DNA from: Bacteroidota bacterium
GTDB taxonomy: Bacteria > Bacteroidota > Bacteroidia > Sphingobacteriales > Sphingobacteriaceae
Assembly: GCA_013288235.1 (NCBI GenBank)
Contig: JABDCF010000019.1
Location: 1 to 42,897, forward strand
DNA length: 42,897 nt
Direction: 5' to 3'
The position numbers and the translations under genes are program-made. How positions within the stretch are numbered: position 1 is the stretch's first letter; every line of letters begins with the position of its first letter. Shown in pieces: positions 25,976-32,898 of this stretch. The notes beneath the pieces were generated by a model, which had not been told where the DNA came from, made no database searches, and worked only from the letters and a program-made list of their open reading frames with translations.

Positions 25976-26383
25976 TTATTTGTTATCAAAGTTATTATAT
26001 GCTTCGTCGCTTACTTGTTCCATCCAATCCACCTGCGAACCGTTAAGCTTTTCCTGTATGGCAATATGGGTCATCGCTGTAGTAGCAGTTCCGCCGTGCC
26101 AGTGTTTTTCGTCCGGCAAAAAATATACAACATCGCCCGGCCTTATCTCGTGCTTTTCGCCGCCCTCGCGCTGCACCCATCCGCATCCTGCTGTAACTAT
26201 CAGCGTTTGGCCCAATGGATGTGTGTGCCAGGCGGTGCGGGCGCCAGGTTCAAAAGTAACCAGCGCCATTGCCACGCGTGACGGTTCCGGCGGATTAATA
26301 AGCGGATCGATACGTACCGTTCCGGTAAAATACGCTTCGGAACCTTTGCTTGAAGGTTGCGAGCCTATGCGTTTAATTTCCAT
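25976..26383 (-). CDS. Cupin domain protein
   Basis: 135 residues forming a single cupin. Motif 1 is [19 protein letters not shown], with two His and Gln at the usual Glu place, and motif 2 is DEKHWHGG. The HTHPLGQ form is a well-known subgroup often found next to carboxymuconolactone decarboxylases and SDR or AKR genes. It should bind a metal and either catalyse a small reaction or sense a ligand. It lies between SDR (41 bp upstream) and AKR (20 bp downstream) and is surely co-transcribed with them. Confidence 0.9.
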   Translation of the reverse strand: MEIKRIGSQPSSKGSEAYFTGTVRIDPLINPPEPSRVAMALVTFEPGARTAWHTHPLGQTLIVTAGCGWVQREGGEKHEIRPGDVVYFLPDEKHWHGGTATTAMTHIAIQEKLNGSQVDWMEQVSDEAYNNFDNK

Positions 26384-26424
26384 GATCTTGTTTTTGATAG
26401 AATAAAGATCTTAATTATTATTGG

Positions 26425-27270
26425 TTAAACATTTTCCTTATAAGCAAGAGAGACTGATAGCTCACGATAAGCATCGATCTGTTGCTGAAGTATATCTATC
26501 GCCTGCTCTGCTGTGCCTATAGCATCTGCACCGGCAATAAACCGGCGGGGCGGCTGCTCCTTAGCTGAAATGACGATCAAAGCCTGCGCCAGTTTGGCCG
26601 GGTCGCCGGATTGCCGGCCGTTCTGGCTCTTCCAAAATGCAATTTGATTTGTCCTGCGCACATTATAGGCTTCAATATGCAGTTCCGCGTAATCCGTTGA
26701 TTCGTCGGTAAGAAGTTCGGTACGGAAGAAGCCCGGATTAACGATGATGGTATGGATACCAAAGGGTTCCACTTCGGCTTGTAATGCCTGCATCCAGCCT
26801 TCAATTGCAAATTTTGATGCGCAGTAAGCGGCACAAAACTCAAAGCCAATTAAGCCGCCACTTGACGATATAGTGATAACCTGGCCCGAGCGTTGGGTAC
26901 GCATCACCGGCAGCACGGCCCGGGTGACATTCATCGGGCCTAACAGGCTTACATTTAGCTGCATTGCTATTTGCTCCTGCGTCAATTCTTCAAAATAGCC
27001 TGCATAAAAACTTGCGGCGTTATTAACCAGCACATCTATACTTCCAAATTGTTGAACCGCAGTTTCCACTGCCAATTTTGCATCGGCGTAGCTGGTAACG
27101 TCCAGTTTCACAACCAACAGGTCCCTGGATTCTCCAAGGGCATGTGCCACTTTTTCAACATTACGGCCAGTAGCTACCACTTTGTGACCGGCAGCAAGGG
27201 CTGCCTTAGCTATATCAACACCCATTCCGCGCCCCGCGCCTGTGATGAACCAAACTTTTTGATCGCTCAT
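26425..27270 (-). CDS. Short-chain dehydrogenase/reductase (SDR)
   Basis: 281 residues, classical SDR: TGAGRGMG at residues 10-17, NNAA in VLVNNAASFY, catalytic Ser in ITISSSGG, and YCASK giving the Tyr and Lys pair. NADPH is favoured by an Arg after the second strand (ATGRNVEK). It is the first gene of the SDR-cupin-AKR unit and starts 203 bp away from the divergent AraC gene at 27473. The shared spacer holds a repeated ATTACT motif, a candidate site for that regulator. Confidence 0.94.
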   Translation of the reverse strand: MSDQKVWFITGAGRGMGVDIAKAALAAGHKVVATGRNVEKVAHALGESRDLLVVKLDVTSYADAKLAVETAVQQFGSIDVLVNNAASFYAGYFEELTQEQIAMQLNVSLLGPMNVTRAVLPVMRTQRSGQVITISSSGGLIGFEFCAAYCASKFAIEGWMQALQAEVEPFGIHTIIVNPGFFRTELLTDESTDYAELHIEAYNVRRTNQIAFWKSQNGRQSGDPAKLAQALIVISAKEQPPRRFIAGADAIGTAEQAIDILQQQIDAYRELSVSLAYKENV

Positions 27271-27383
27271 TTTATTTGTGATTTGTTATTTTAATTTGTT
27301 TAAGCCCAGCGGCATTTTGCCTCACTGCTCTGCAAAACAAAAGTCAGGCCTATTTTTTTATTGATTGTTATACGGATTACGGT

Positions 27384-27420
27384 ATTACTTACCATTATTA
27401 CTGATACATAATTACTGATA
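27384..27420. promoter_or_regulatory. Triple ATTACT direct repeat, candidate AraC operator
   Basis: ATTACT occurs at 27384, 27397 and 27411, at spacings of 13 and 14 bp; the last two extend to ATTACTGATA. Direct repeats of about this size are typical of AraC-family binding sites. The block lies between the divergent SDR operon and AraC genes, and 23 bp upstream of the -7 motif of the AraC gene. Confidence 0.5.
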
Positions 27421-27442
27421 GGATAGAAAGCTAATGAAGCAG

Positions 27443-27450
27443 TATCTTTG
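27443..27450 (+). promoter_or_regulatory. Bacteroidota -7 element (TATCTTTG) for the AraC gene
   Basis: Exact TAnnTTTG match, 22 bases before ATG 27473. The -33 TTTG is not visible; the ATTACT repeats occupy that area, which suits an activator-dependent or autorepressed promoter. Confidence 0.5.
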
Positions 27451-27472
27451 AATAAGAAAAAAATAAAATGTT

Positions 27473-28369
27473 ATGGACGAAATCATGAGGTTTGATAGCG
27501 TTAGTCAATATAACGCTTATAACAGCAATGAAACGCGGCATCCGCTTGCAGGTGTAATTGATTTTTCAAAGGCAGGACAAAGACAAAATGCCCGGATAAA
27601 CTTTGGGTTTTATACAGTGTTCCTGAAGGAAATTAAATGCGGTGATTTACGCTATGGATGCAATTATTATGATTACGAGGAAGGCACATTGGTTTTCGTA
27701 GCGCCGGGCCAGGTGATTGGCATTGAAAGTAATGGTGAATATTATAAACCACAGGGGTATGCATTAGTGTTCCATCCGGACCTGATCCGCGGCACTGCGC
27801 TTAGTAAACATATGAATGATTATACTTTCTTTTCTTATGAAGTACATGAGGCGCTTCATTTATCAGAACGTGAGCGGCAAATAGTTTTGGACTGTTTTGC
27901 AAAAATTGAATTTGAGCTGAACCACGCCATCGATAAACATAGCAAAACGCTCATCGCCTCCAATATCGAACTGTTTCTTAATTATTGCGCACGTTTTTAC
28001 GACCGTCAGTTCATCACCCGCGACAGCGCGCATAAAGGTATTTTAGAAAGATTTGAAGGGCTGCTTAATGATTATTTCGAGTCTGATAAGCCTCAAACAT
28101 TGGGTCTTCCTTCTGTAGCTTATTGCGCCGTGCAATTGAATTTATCGGCCAATTATTTTGGCGACCTGATAAAAAAAGAAACTGGCAGATCGGCACAAGA
28201 ATACATACAATCCAAATTGATGGATATTGCCAAAGAGCAAATATTTGATAGAAGGAAATCGGTTAGCGAAATTGCTTATGGCTTAGGATTTAAATACCCC
28301 CAGCATTTTACGCGTTTATTTAAGCAACGTGTAGGGTACTCGCCTAATGAATACCGGATGCTTAATTGA
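27473..28369 (+). CDS. AraC family transcriptional regulator, paralogue of 22920-23840
   Basis: 298 residues. The sensor half contains FYTVFLKEIKCGDLRYG and EGTLVFVAPGQVIGIE, closely parallel to the regulator at 22920. The DNA-binding part has SVAYCAVQLNLSANYFGDLI and VSEIAYGLGFKYPQHFTRLF. It is divergent from the SDR-cupin-AKR operon, the classical place for a local regulator. Start ATG 27473 is chosen because the N-terminus aligns with the paralogue; an internal ATG at codon 5 is possible. The gene is followed by a convergent xylanase gene. Confidence 0.93.
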   Translation: MDEIMRFDSVSQYNAYNSNETRHPLAGVIDFSKAGQRQNARINFGFYTVFLKEIKCGDLRYGCNYYDYEEGTLVFVAPGQVIGIESNGEYYKPQGYALVFHPDLIRGTALSKHMNDYTFFSYEVHEALHLSERERQIVLDCFAKIEFELNHAIDKHSKTLIASNIELFLNYCARFYDRQFITRDSAHKGILERFEGLLNDYFESDKPQTLGLPSVAYCAVQLNLSANYFGDLIKKETGRSAQEYIQSKLMDIAKEQIFDRRKSVSEIAYGLGFKYPQHFTRLFKQRVGYSPNEYRMLN

Positions 28370-28478
28370 TCCCTTTTCATAAAACTATAAACCGTCAACA
28401 CGGCCCCAATTTATCATTCCTGATTATATCGTTGGCCATGATGACAGTCTTTAGAATACTTTAAACCCGATTCGTTAC

Positions 28479-30155
28479 TTATAATCCTTTCAAACCCTGG
28501 AGAACGCTTGTATAATCCGGTTTCTTCACTATGTTTTTGTCAAACAGCAGCGGAAATTCCGGCACTGTCGGTGTATTTAACCAACTTTCATTATCTGTTA
28601 ACCCCCACACGGTTATGCCAAACCGCTGTGCGGCAGGCACGTTTTTCAAGTACGATTGCACAACATATTTATACATCGCGGCCTGTGACGCAAGTGTTGC
28701 AGCATCAGGGGTAAAAGTGCTTGATTTTGCAAGATTTACAGCGATGTCCAATTCTGATACCCTAACCAGTAAGCCGGTTTGTGCCAACTTTATAAATGCG
28801 TTATCAATACTTGATTGCGTGGTTTGCAGGTTAATATGCATCTGTGTACCAATACCATCAATCTTTGCGCCTTGCGCCCGCAATTGACCTACATAAGAGA
28901 TAAGAGAGTCAAGTTTGAAGTCATATTCCAGGTTATACTCATTTATAAAAAGCAACGCGTTGGGGTCTGCCGCTTTAGCATATTGAAACGCTTTAAGACC
29001 ATAATTACGCCCTAAGTATTGCGACCATAAAAACTCGGTACTGATATCTGCTGCCGGTATGGTATAATTGGACGCATCGCGTAAAGCACCTGTCCCATCA
29101 GACATTGGTTCATTAACCACATCCCAGGCTTTTATTTTTCCTTTGTAATGGGTAACAGTTGTCGTAATAAATTTTTTGAGTGCTGTGTCAATTACTGCGG
29201 CAGTTTGGGCGGGAGTTGGCGGGGTTATGGATCCGCTGGATGGGTCAGTCACTGATACATTATCAATAACATAAACACCCGCAGCCGGAAAGTTGAACCT
29301 TAAAATTGGCATCGGTTCAGTTATAGTAACGTTCCAGGTATAAGTTGCCCAGCCCGGAGTGGTTGTCAGGTCATCCTGCTGATAGGCTGTATTTTGCATC
29401 ACAAGCCTTACTGTACCCGCAGCAGCGGACTTAATGGATGCTGTAACCGTATAAGTTTTATTCGGGGTAACCGTAAAAGCGGTCCCGATAGATTGTATAT
29501 CATAAGCATTGGCCCCCGGCGTAGTAACGGTAACCTGCATTGCCCTTGAGCCGCCATCATTGTCATCTGTTACGGCGCTAAAAGAGCCTACTGCCGTGCC
29601 GCCAACAAGATTTGTCCATCCTGTGAAGGTGGATCCTGCACCAGCCTCAAAGTCGCCATATTGCATTAAATTTACCAATGGGCCATTCTGCTTATTTAAA
29701 GCACTTATAAGCCCGTTTAAATAGGTAGCGTTTTGCTGCATATACCAGCACAGGTTATGTCCAAATACCTGCAGGCCGTTGTTTGCACAAATGGTATACA
29801 AAGCATCTGCTGTGGTATAATTAAAGCTACCATCATTTTGCACGATAGAGCCGTATTTCAATTCGTTGCCGAAAGTTACATAGTTGGCTTCTTTTTTAAC
29901 TGTGGCTACGTAAGCAGCATTGGTTGACATGGTGCCGTAGAGAACTGCAAACCCAAAATTAGGGAAAGCGGAACTTGTTTGAGCGGTACCCCTAAGTGTC
30001 GCAGTATCTGAAATAGCATTGCCTGTCGGATTCCCGGTATTTGTAGTAACATTATCCTGGCTTTTAGCGGGGTTATCCTTTTTGCAGGAATAAATCAGCA
30101 TAGCGAGGGTGATGTAAATAATTAAATAACTTCGTTTTTTTAAATAATTTTTCAT
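28479..30155 (-). CDS. GH10 endo-1,4-beta-xylanase lipoprotein with inserted carbohydrate-binding module
   Basis: 558 residues. Lipoprotein signal with lipobox Cys24 (LAMLIYSC). The GH10 barrel starts about residue 60 and includes FGHNLCWYMQQ. It is then interrupted at about residues 165-305 by a beta-sandwich module (LMQYGDFEAGAGSTFTGW, VYVIDNVSV) of the CBM4/CBM22 style, and resumes near residue 320. The catalytic acid/base is Glu349 in AWDVVNEPM and the nucleophile Glu468 in RVSELDIAV. The insertion in the catalytic domain is known from Bacteroidetes xylanases of the Xyn10C type. It would act on xylan at the cell surface. Upstream it has a long leader-like region with terminator and palindromes. 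Confidence 0.95.
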   Translation of the reverse strand: MKNYLKKRSYLIIYITLAMLIYSCKKDNPAKSQDNVTTNTGNPTGNAISDTATLRGTAQTSSAFPNFGFAVLYGTMSTNAAYVATVKKEANYVTFGNELKYGSIVQNDGSFNYTTADALYTICANNGLQVFGHNLCWYMQQNATYLNGLISALNKQNGPLVNLMQYGDFEAGAGSTFTGWTNLVGGTAVGSFSAVTDDNDGGSRAMQVTVTTPGANAYDIQSIGTAFTVTPNKTYTVTASIKSAAAGTVRLVMQNTAYQQDDLTTTPGWATYTWNVTITEPMPILRFNFPAAGVYVIDNVSVTDPSSGSITPPTPAQTAAVIDTALKKFITTTVTHYKGKIKAWDVVNEPMSDGTGALRDASNYTIPAADISTEFLWSQYLGRNYGLKAFQYAKAADPNALLFINEYNLEYDFKLDSLISYVGQLRAQGAKIDGIGTQMHINLQTTQSSIDNAFIKLAQTGLLVRVSELDIAVNLAKSSTFTPDAATLASQAAMYKYVVQSYLKNVPAAQRFGITVWGLTDNESWLNTPTVPEFPLLFDKNIVKKPDYTSVLQGLKGL

Positions 30156-30229
30156 TTTGAATATTTGTTAGTTAGTTCAACTTTTTGATTCTTATCTATT
30201 CTAATTCTATCTCATTTTATCGGGTTTGC

Positions 30230-30256
30230 AAAAAAAACGCCACCCTTGCGGCAGCG
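30230..30256 (-). terminator. Terminator-like hairpin ahead of the xylanase gene
   Basis: On the minus strand CGCTGCC pairs (with two G-U pairs) with GGTGGCG over a five-base loop, followed by eight T. It ends 75 bp upstream of the xylanase start. It may end transcripts coming from the GIY-YIG side or act as an attenuator within a xylanase leader. Confidence 0.5.
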
Positions 30257-30549
30257 CTTTTGCTTTAAATCAACTTATTGAGAAATCAAATAAATTCTAA
30301 ATTTTCCACGTATATTTTCCATGGAGTGTTTACACCATAATTTTGAAGTACAATCCCGCCAAACTACCCGGATGTCCCCAGGAACTCAACCGGGCGATAA
30401 AATCCAATTAAACAATTAGCATTAGCCATCATTTCGGCAGATATCAATTGGAGCATATAACCCAAAAGCAGTTATTATTCCTTAAAAAATCAACCCGACC
30501 AGGTTTAATTGGTTTAACAGGATAAAGATAAAAACAATATTTACTATAA

Positions 30550-30559
30550 CAATCGATTG
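30550..30559. promoter_or_regulatory. CAATCGATTG palindrome, copy 1
   Basis: Perfect 10-bp palindrome with a central CG, as in LacI-family operator sites. It lies 395 bp upstream of the xylanase start and 88 bp from the second copy. No LacI-type gene is in the window. Confidence 0.4.
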
Positions 30560-30646
30560 CAGTATATTGTTTTACTATTAATGAATGATTTTTTAATTTT
30601 AAAGCCCCATAATGGATAGGCCAAATGCCTTTTTTTTAAATAAATT

Positions 30647-30660
30647 AGCAATCGATTGCT
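30647..30660. promoter_or_regulatory. AGCAATCGATTGCT palindrome, copy 2
   Basis: Perfect 14-bp palindrome containing the same core as the copy at 30550. Two copies in one spacer make a chance origin less likely and fit a two-site repressor. Confidence 0.45.
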
Positions 30661-30746
30661 TAGTTTTAAAGCAGTACTGTGTTTGATTATACACAAAAGT
30701 AATTGCGATGGTTGGACGCTATTAAATATTCCGGATTTAAACGGCA

Positions 30747-31028
30747 TCAAAACAAGTGCTTTGAAGCGAATGCCCTTCCTGAACCTGATTTAAGGTAATT
30801 TTCAAATTCATAGGCCTTATATCTATCGGGGAACGAACAGCACCATACCAGTTTTAATGGAAGATGCGGCTTAGTTGCGGGGACGTATCCTTTTTTATGG
30901 CGGGCATATCTTTCTTTAAGGTTTACGGTACATCCAACGTAGTGCTTGCCGTTGCTAAGTTCAAGGATGTAAACATAAATACCACACGAGACCGTTAATT
31001 GTGGCTCAAAATAAGAAAAGCCCGACAA
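30747..31028 (-). CDS. GIY-YIG nuclease domain protein (TTG or damaged start)
   Basis: Up to 93 residues. The UvrC-like GIY-YIG domain is complete: GIYVYIL, then HYVGCTVNLKERYARH, and the Glu in YEFENYLKSG followed by GRAFAS. The family usually starts with Met just before the first Tyr, but here the frame has no ATG; the only common start is TTG 31028, which sits inside the stem of the terminator at 31016-31051. So translation may start at TTG, at a non-standard codon, or the gene may have lost its start. Stand-alone proteins of this kind are abundant in Bacteroidota; their role is unclear. The upstream neighbour is tRNA-Ser. Confidence 0.75.
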   Translation of the reverse strand: MSGFSYFEPQLTVSCGIYVYILELSNGKHYVGCTVNLKERYARHKKGYVPATKPHLPLKLVWCCSFPDRYKAYEFENYLKSGSGRAFASKHLF

Positions 31029-31051
31029 AATTTACGTTTTATCGGGCTTTT
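31016..31051 (-). terminator. Terminator between tRNA-Ser and the GIY-YIG gene
   Basis: A 15-bp inverted repeat with one mismatch (31016-31030 against 31037-31051), core AAAAGCCCGA / TCGGGCTTTT, loop of six bases and T-runs on both sides. It should end the tRNA transcript and could work in both directions. It overlaps the first codon of the GIY-YIG gene. Confidence 0.75.
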
Positions 31052-31120
31052 AGTTTTATTCTCCGTTTCCGCAAGGTTCAGTTGATCTTCATCCTCTGAA
31101 ATTCGTTACGGCGAGCGGGC

Positions 31121-31178
31121 CTCCTTCGCAGCTTCTGGCGGACTTTGTCCGCCGAAGCCCGCTTCGGCGGCCGAAGGC
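31121..31178. repeat. GC-rich nested hairpin element abutting tRNA-Ser
   Basis: The stretch contains two perfect hairpins: GGCGGAC-TTT-GTCCGCC (31137-31153) and a 10-bp stem with a CC loop (31149-31170, inner part GAAGC/GCTTC). CTCCTTCG at 31121 can pair with CGAAGG and GGAG near 31172-31182, closing the element and reaching into the tRNA acceptor end. It is far richer in GC than its surroundings and resembles REP-like dispersed elements. Confidence 0.6.
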
Positions 31179-31264
31179 GGAGAGCTAGGGATTCGAACCC
31201 CAGGAACCGGTAAAGGTTCAACAGTTTTCAAGACTGCCGCAATCGACCACTCTGCCAGCTCTCC
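31178..31264 (-). tRNA. tRNA-Ser (anticodon UGA)
   Basis: 87 bases on the minus strand. GGAGAGC at the 5' end pairs with GCTCTCC at the 3' end. The anticodon arm is GCAGT-CTTGAAA-ACTGT with anticodon TGA, there is a long variable arm (GAACC...GGTTC) as in class II tRNAs, and the T loop is TTCGAAT. The discriminator is G. The encoded 3' bases after it are CCT, not CCA, so CCA is added by enzyme. Confidence 0.95.
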
Positions 31265-31376
31265 GGGGTCAAAAGTACAAAACCGGGCTGAATTGGCAAA
31301 CTTGATTTGAGTTTTTTTAAAATTGGTTAAGTATTTGATTAAGAGGATTGTTTATTGGGTTTGTTGGGTTTATTGG

Positions 31377-31504
31377 GTGAGTGGTTGATTTTAACATTGA
31401 TTTAACATGTCAGTTTTTGACCGCGAACGCTTTAGATTTTTATCATTTTGATAAGAAAAACCCCTAATCGACAACCCACCTAATCAACTCAATCAACCAC
31501 TCAC
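31377..31504. repeat. Inverted pair GTGAGTGGTTGATT with AATCAACC-type repeats
   Basis: GTGAGTGGTTGATT at 31377-31390 has its exact reverse complement at 31491-31504. Around them are short tandem units: TTGGGTT before the first arm and AATCAACC, repeated four times, around and after the second arm up to about 31525, running into the end of the YihY gene. The structure is similar in style to the ATCCGAAATC blocks near ddl. Confidence 0.6.
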
Positions 31505-31516
31505 TTAATCAACCAA

Positions 31517-32479
31517 TCAACCAATTCTCCTGAACGCATTGAACATCGGTTTTACAATTTTGATGTTGCGCTTCGAAAAATCAATACTGGCGTTTAGCTC
31601 AAAGCCTATCAATAATATAAGGCAGTTTAAATACAGCCACAACATCAGTATGATGAGTGTGCCCAATGAGCCGTAAACCTTGTTGTACGATGAGAAATGA
31701 TTGATATAATAATTAAAACCCATCGAAGTAAGCACCGCAAGGCTGGTAGCCATTATAGAACCAGTGCTTAGAAATTTCCATTTTTCTTTATTCGCCGGGC
31801 CGTAGCGGTACAACAGGGAGATGGAGAAAAAAAATATCGCTATCACAATTACCCAGCGTGAAAATCCAATTAAGTAAACCCAGAAATGGCCCTTACGGTC
31901 GATGTGTGATTGTAAATAACTGATGATCGATTCGCTCCCGATCATAACCGTTATAGCCGTTAGCAGCGCAATACTTATCAATATGGTTAGCGCTATAGCT
32001 ATCAGGCGCCTTGTCCACCATTGCCTTTTTTCAACAACCAATGATGACCGGTTAAACGCTCGCATTAAATTGATTATTCCATTTGTAGCAAAATACAGGG
32101 CGGTCACAAAACCCAGGGACAATAATTTAACGTTATGGATCTTTACAATATATTCAATGGTCGATTGGAATGCCATATAGGCGTTATAAGGCAAAACGGT
32201 TGAAAGCAAATTAAGTAACTGTCCCTGGAAATTATGAATGGGTATAAACGGGATAAGTGTAAATAAAAATATTGTTGCCGGGAAAAACGCCAGCATAAAG
32301 TTGAACGCCAACGATGAAGCCCGGTTAAATAAAGTACGCTCCTGTATCTCGTGCGCAAAAAAAGCAGCCACATCGTAAAAGGGGAGTGGGTAAAAACCTG
32401 GTAAAATATAGGTTTTTGACCATGCGATAAACCTGCGGTAAAATTTAAAGCGCAGTAAAAAACGATGCGTCCACTTCAT
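31517..32479 (-). CDS. YihY/virulence factor BrkB family membrane protein
   Basis: 320 residues with about six transmembrane helices. The family pattern is clear: ERTLFNRASSLAFNFMLAFFPATIF, LLSLGFVTALYFATNGIINLMRAFN, then LLYRYGPANKEKW and VYGSLGTLIILMLWLYLNCLILLIGFELNA. The family is inner membrane; its function is not settled despite the RNase BN label in old annotations. It is the last gene of the envelope cluster, 11 bp after the thioesterase, yet it also has its own TAnnTTTG motif that uses the thioesterase stop codon. The final bases before the stop lie within AATCAACC repeats. Confidence 0.93.
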   Translation of the reverse strand: MKWTHRFLLRFKFYRRFIAWSKTYILPGFYPLPFYDVAAFFAHEIQERTLFNRASSLAFNFMLAFFPATIFLFTLIPFIPIHNFQGQLLNLLSTVLPYNAYMAFQSTIEYIVKIHNVKLLSLGFVTALYFATNGIINLMRAFNRSSLVVEKRQWWTRRLIAIALTILISIALLTAITVMIGSESIISYLQSHIDRKGHFWVYLIGFSRWVIVIAIFFFSISLLYRYGPANKEKWKFLSTGSIMATSLAVLTSMGFNYYINHFSSYNKVYGSLGTLIILMLWLYLNCLILLIGFELNASIDFSKRNIKIVKPMFNAFRRIG

Positions 32480-32485
32480 TTAACC

Positions 32486-32493
32486 CAAAGCTA
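32486..32493 (-). promoter_or_regulatory. Bacteroidota -7 element (TAGCTTTG) overlapping a stop codon
   Basis: On the minus strand TAGCTTTG begins with the TAG stop codon of the thioesterase gene and ends 6 bases before ATG 32479 of the YihY gene. If active, it gives a separate, almost leaderless YihY mRNA. Confidence 0.4.
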
Positions 32494-32898
32494 CTCAAAA
32501 AAAGGTTTCAACCTGTCCAAAAAATCCTGTGGAGGCAAGCATGGGCGGTTGGTTTTCATGCTTACAAATACAAGCAGGGTTTCGCCGGTATTTATCAGTT
32601 CCTGTTTCTCGTTAAAAAGCTCGTACCTGAAAAATATCCTCACGCCGGGCAATTTGTCCATTATCACATTTATGGTAATTTCCTCGTCGTACAGTGCCGG
32701 TTTAAGGTATTTACAATGCAGTTCCATCACAGGCATTTTAATGCCTGATTCTTCCATACCGCTATAGGTGAGGCCCAGGCTGCGCAGCATTTCTACGCGG
32801 CCAACTTCGTAAAATTCGGCATAGTTACCATAGTACATATAGCCCATCTGGTCGGTTTCACCGTAGCGTACCCTTAACTTGGTTGAGTGCTGAAACAT
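32491..32898 (-). CDS. Acyl-CoA thioesterase, YbgC/4HBT hotdog family
   Basis: 135 residues, single hotdog domain. The catalytic segment RYGETDQMGYMYYGNYAEFYEVGR has the Asp of the 4-hydroxybenzoyl-CoA thioesterase type, followed by VMELHCKYLKPALYDEEI. It would hydrolyse acyl-CoA or acyl-ACP, often in connection with the envelope. The start shares one base with the end of mltG (32898), which indicates translational coupling. In E. coli ybgC lies with the tol-pal genes; here the partner is the MltG gene. Confidence 0.92.
   Translation of the reverse strand: MFQHSTKLRVRYGETDQMGYMYYGNYAEFYEVGRVEMLRSLGLTYSGMEESGIKMPVMELHCKYLKPALYDEEITINVIMDKLPGVRIFFRYELFNEKQELINTGETLLVFVSMKTNRPCLPPQDFLDRLKPFFE

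Larger units (their letters stand above)
30156..30746. other. Long gene-free region upstream of the xylanase
   Basis: About 590 bp without a supported gene. It holds two CAATCGATTG palindromes (30550-30559, 30647-30660), a 10-bp inverted pair CCAATTAAAC/GTTTAATTGG (30404-30413 and 30503-30512), and a terminator-like hairpin on the minus strand at 30230-30256, only 75 bp before the xylanase ATG. This layout would suit a regulated leader RNA, but no known riboswitch class is recognised. Confidence 0.55.

Noticed and set aside
30747-31028. GIY-YIG protein as a homing endonuclease of a tRNA intron
   Set aside because: The tRNA-Ser is uninterrupted and the protein is of the short stand-alone UvrC-like type with no DNA-binding extension.
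31377-31504. Short spaced repeats as a CRISPR array
   Set aside because: Units are 7-14 bp, irregular, partly inverted and without constant spacers; no cas gene is present.
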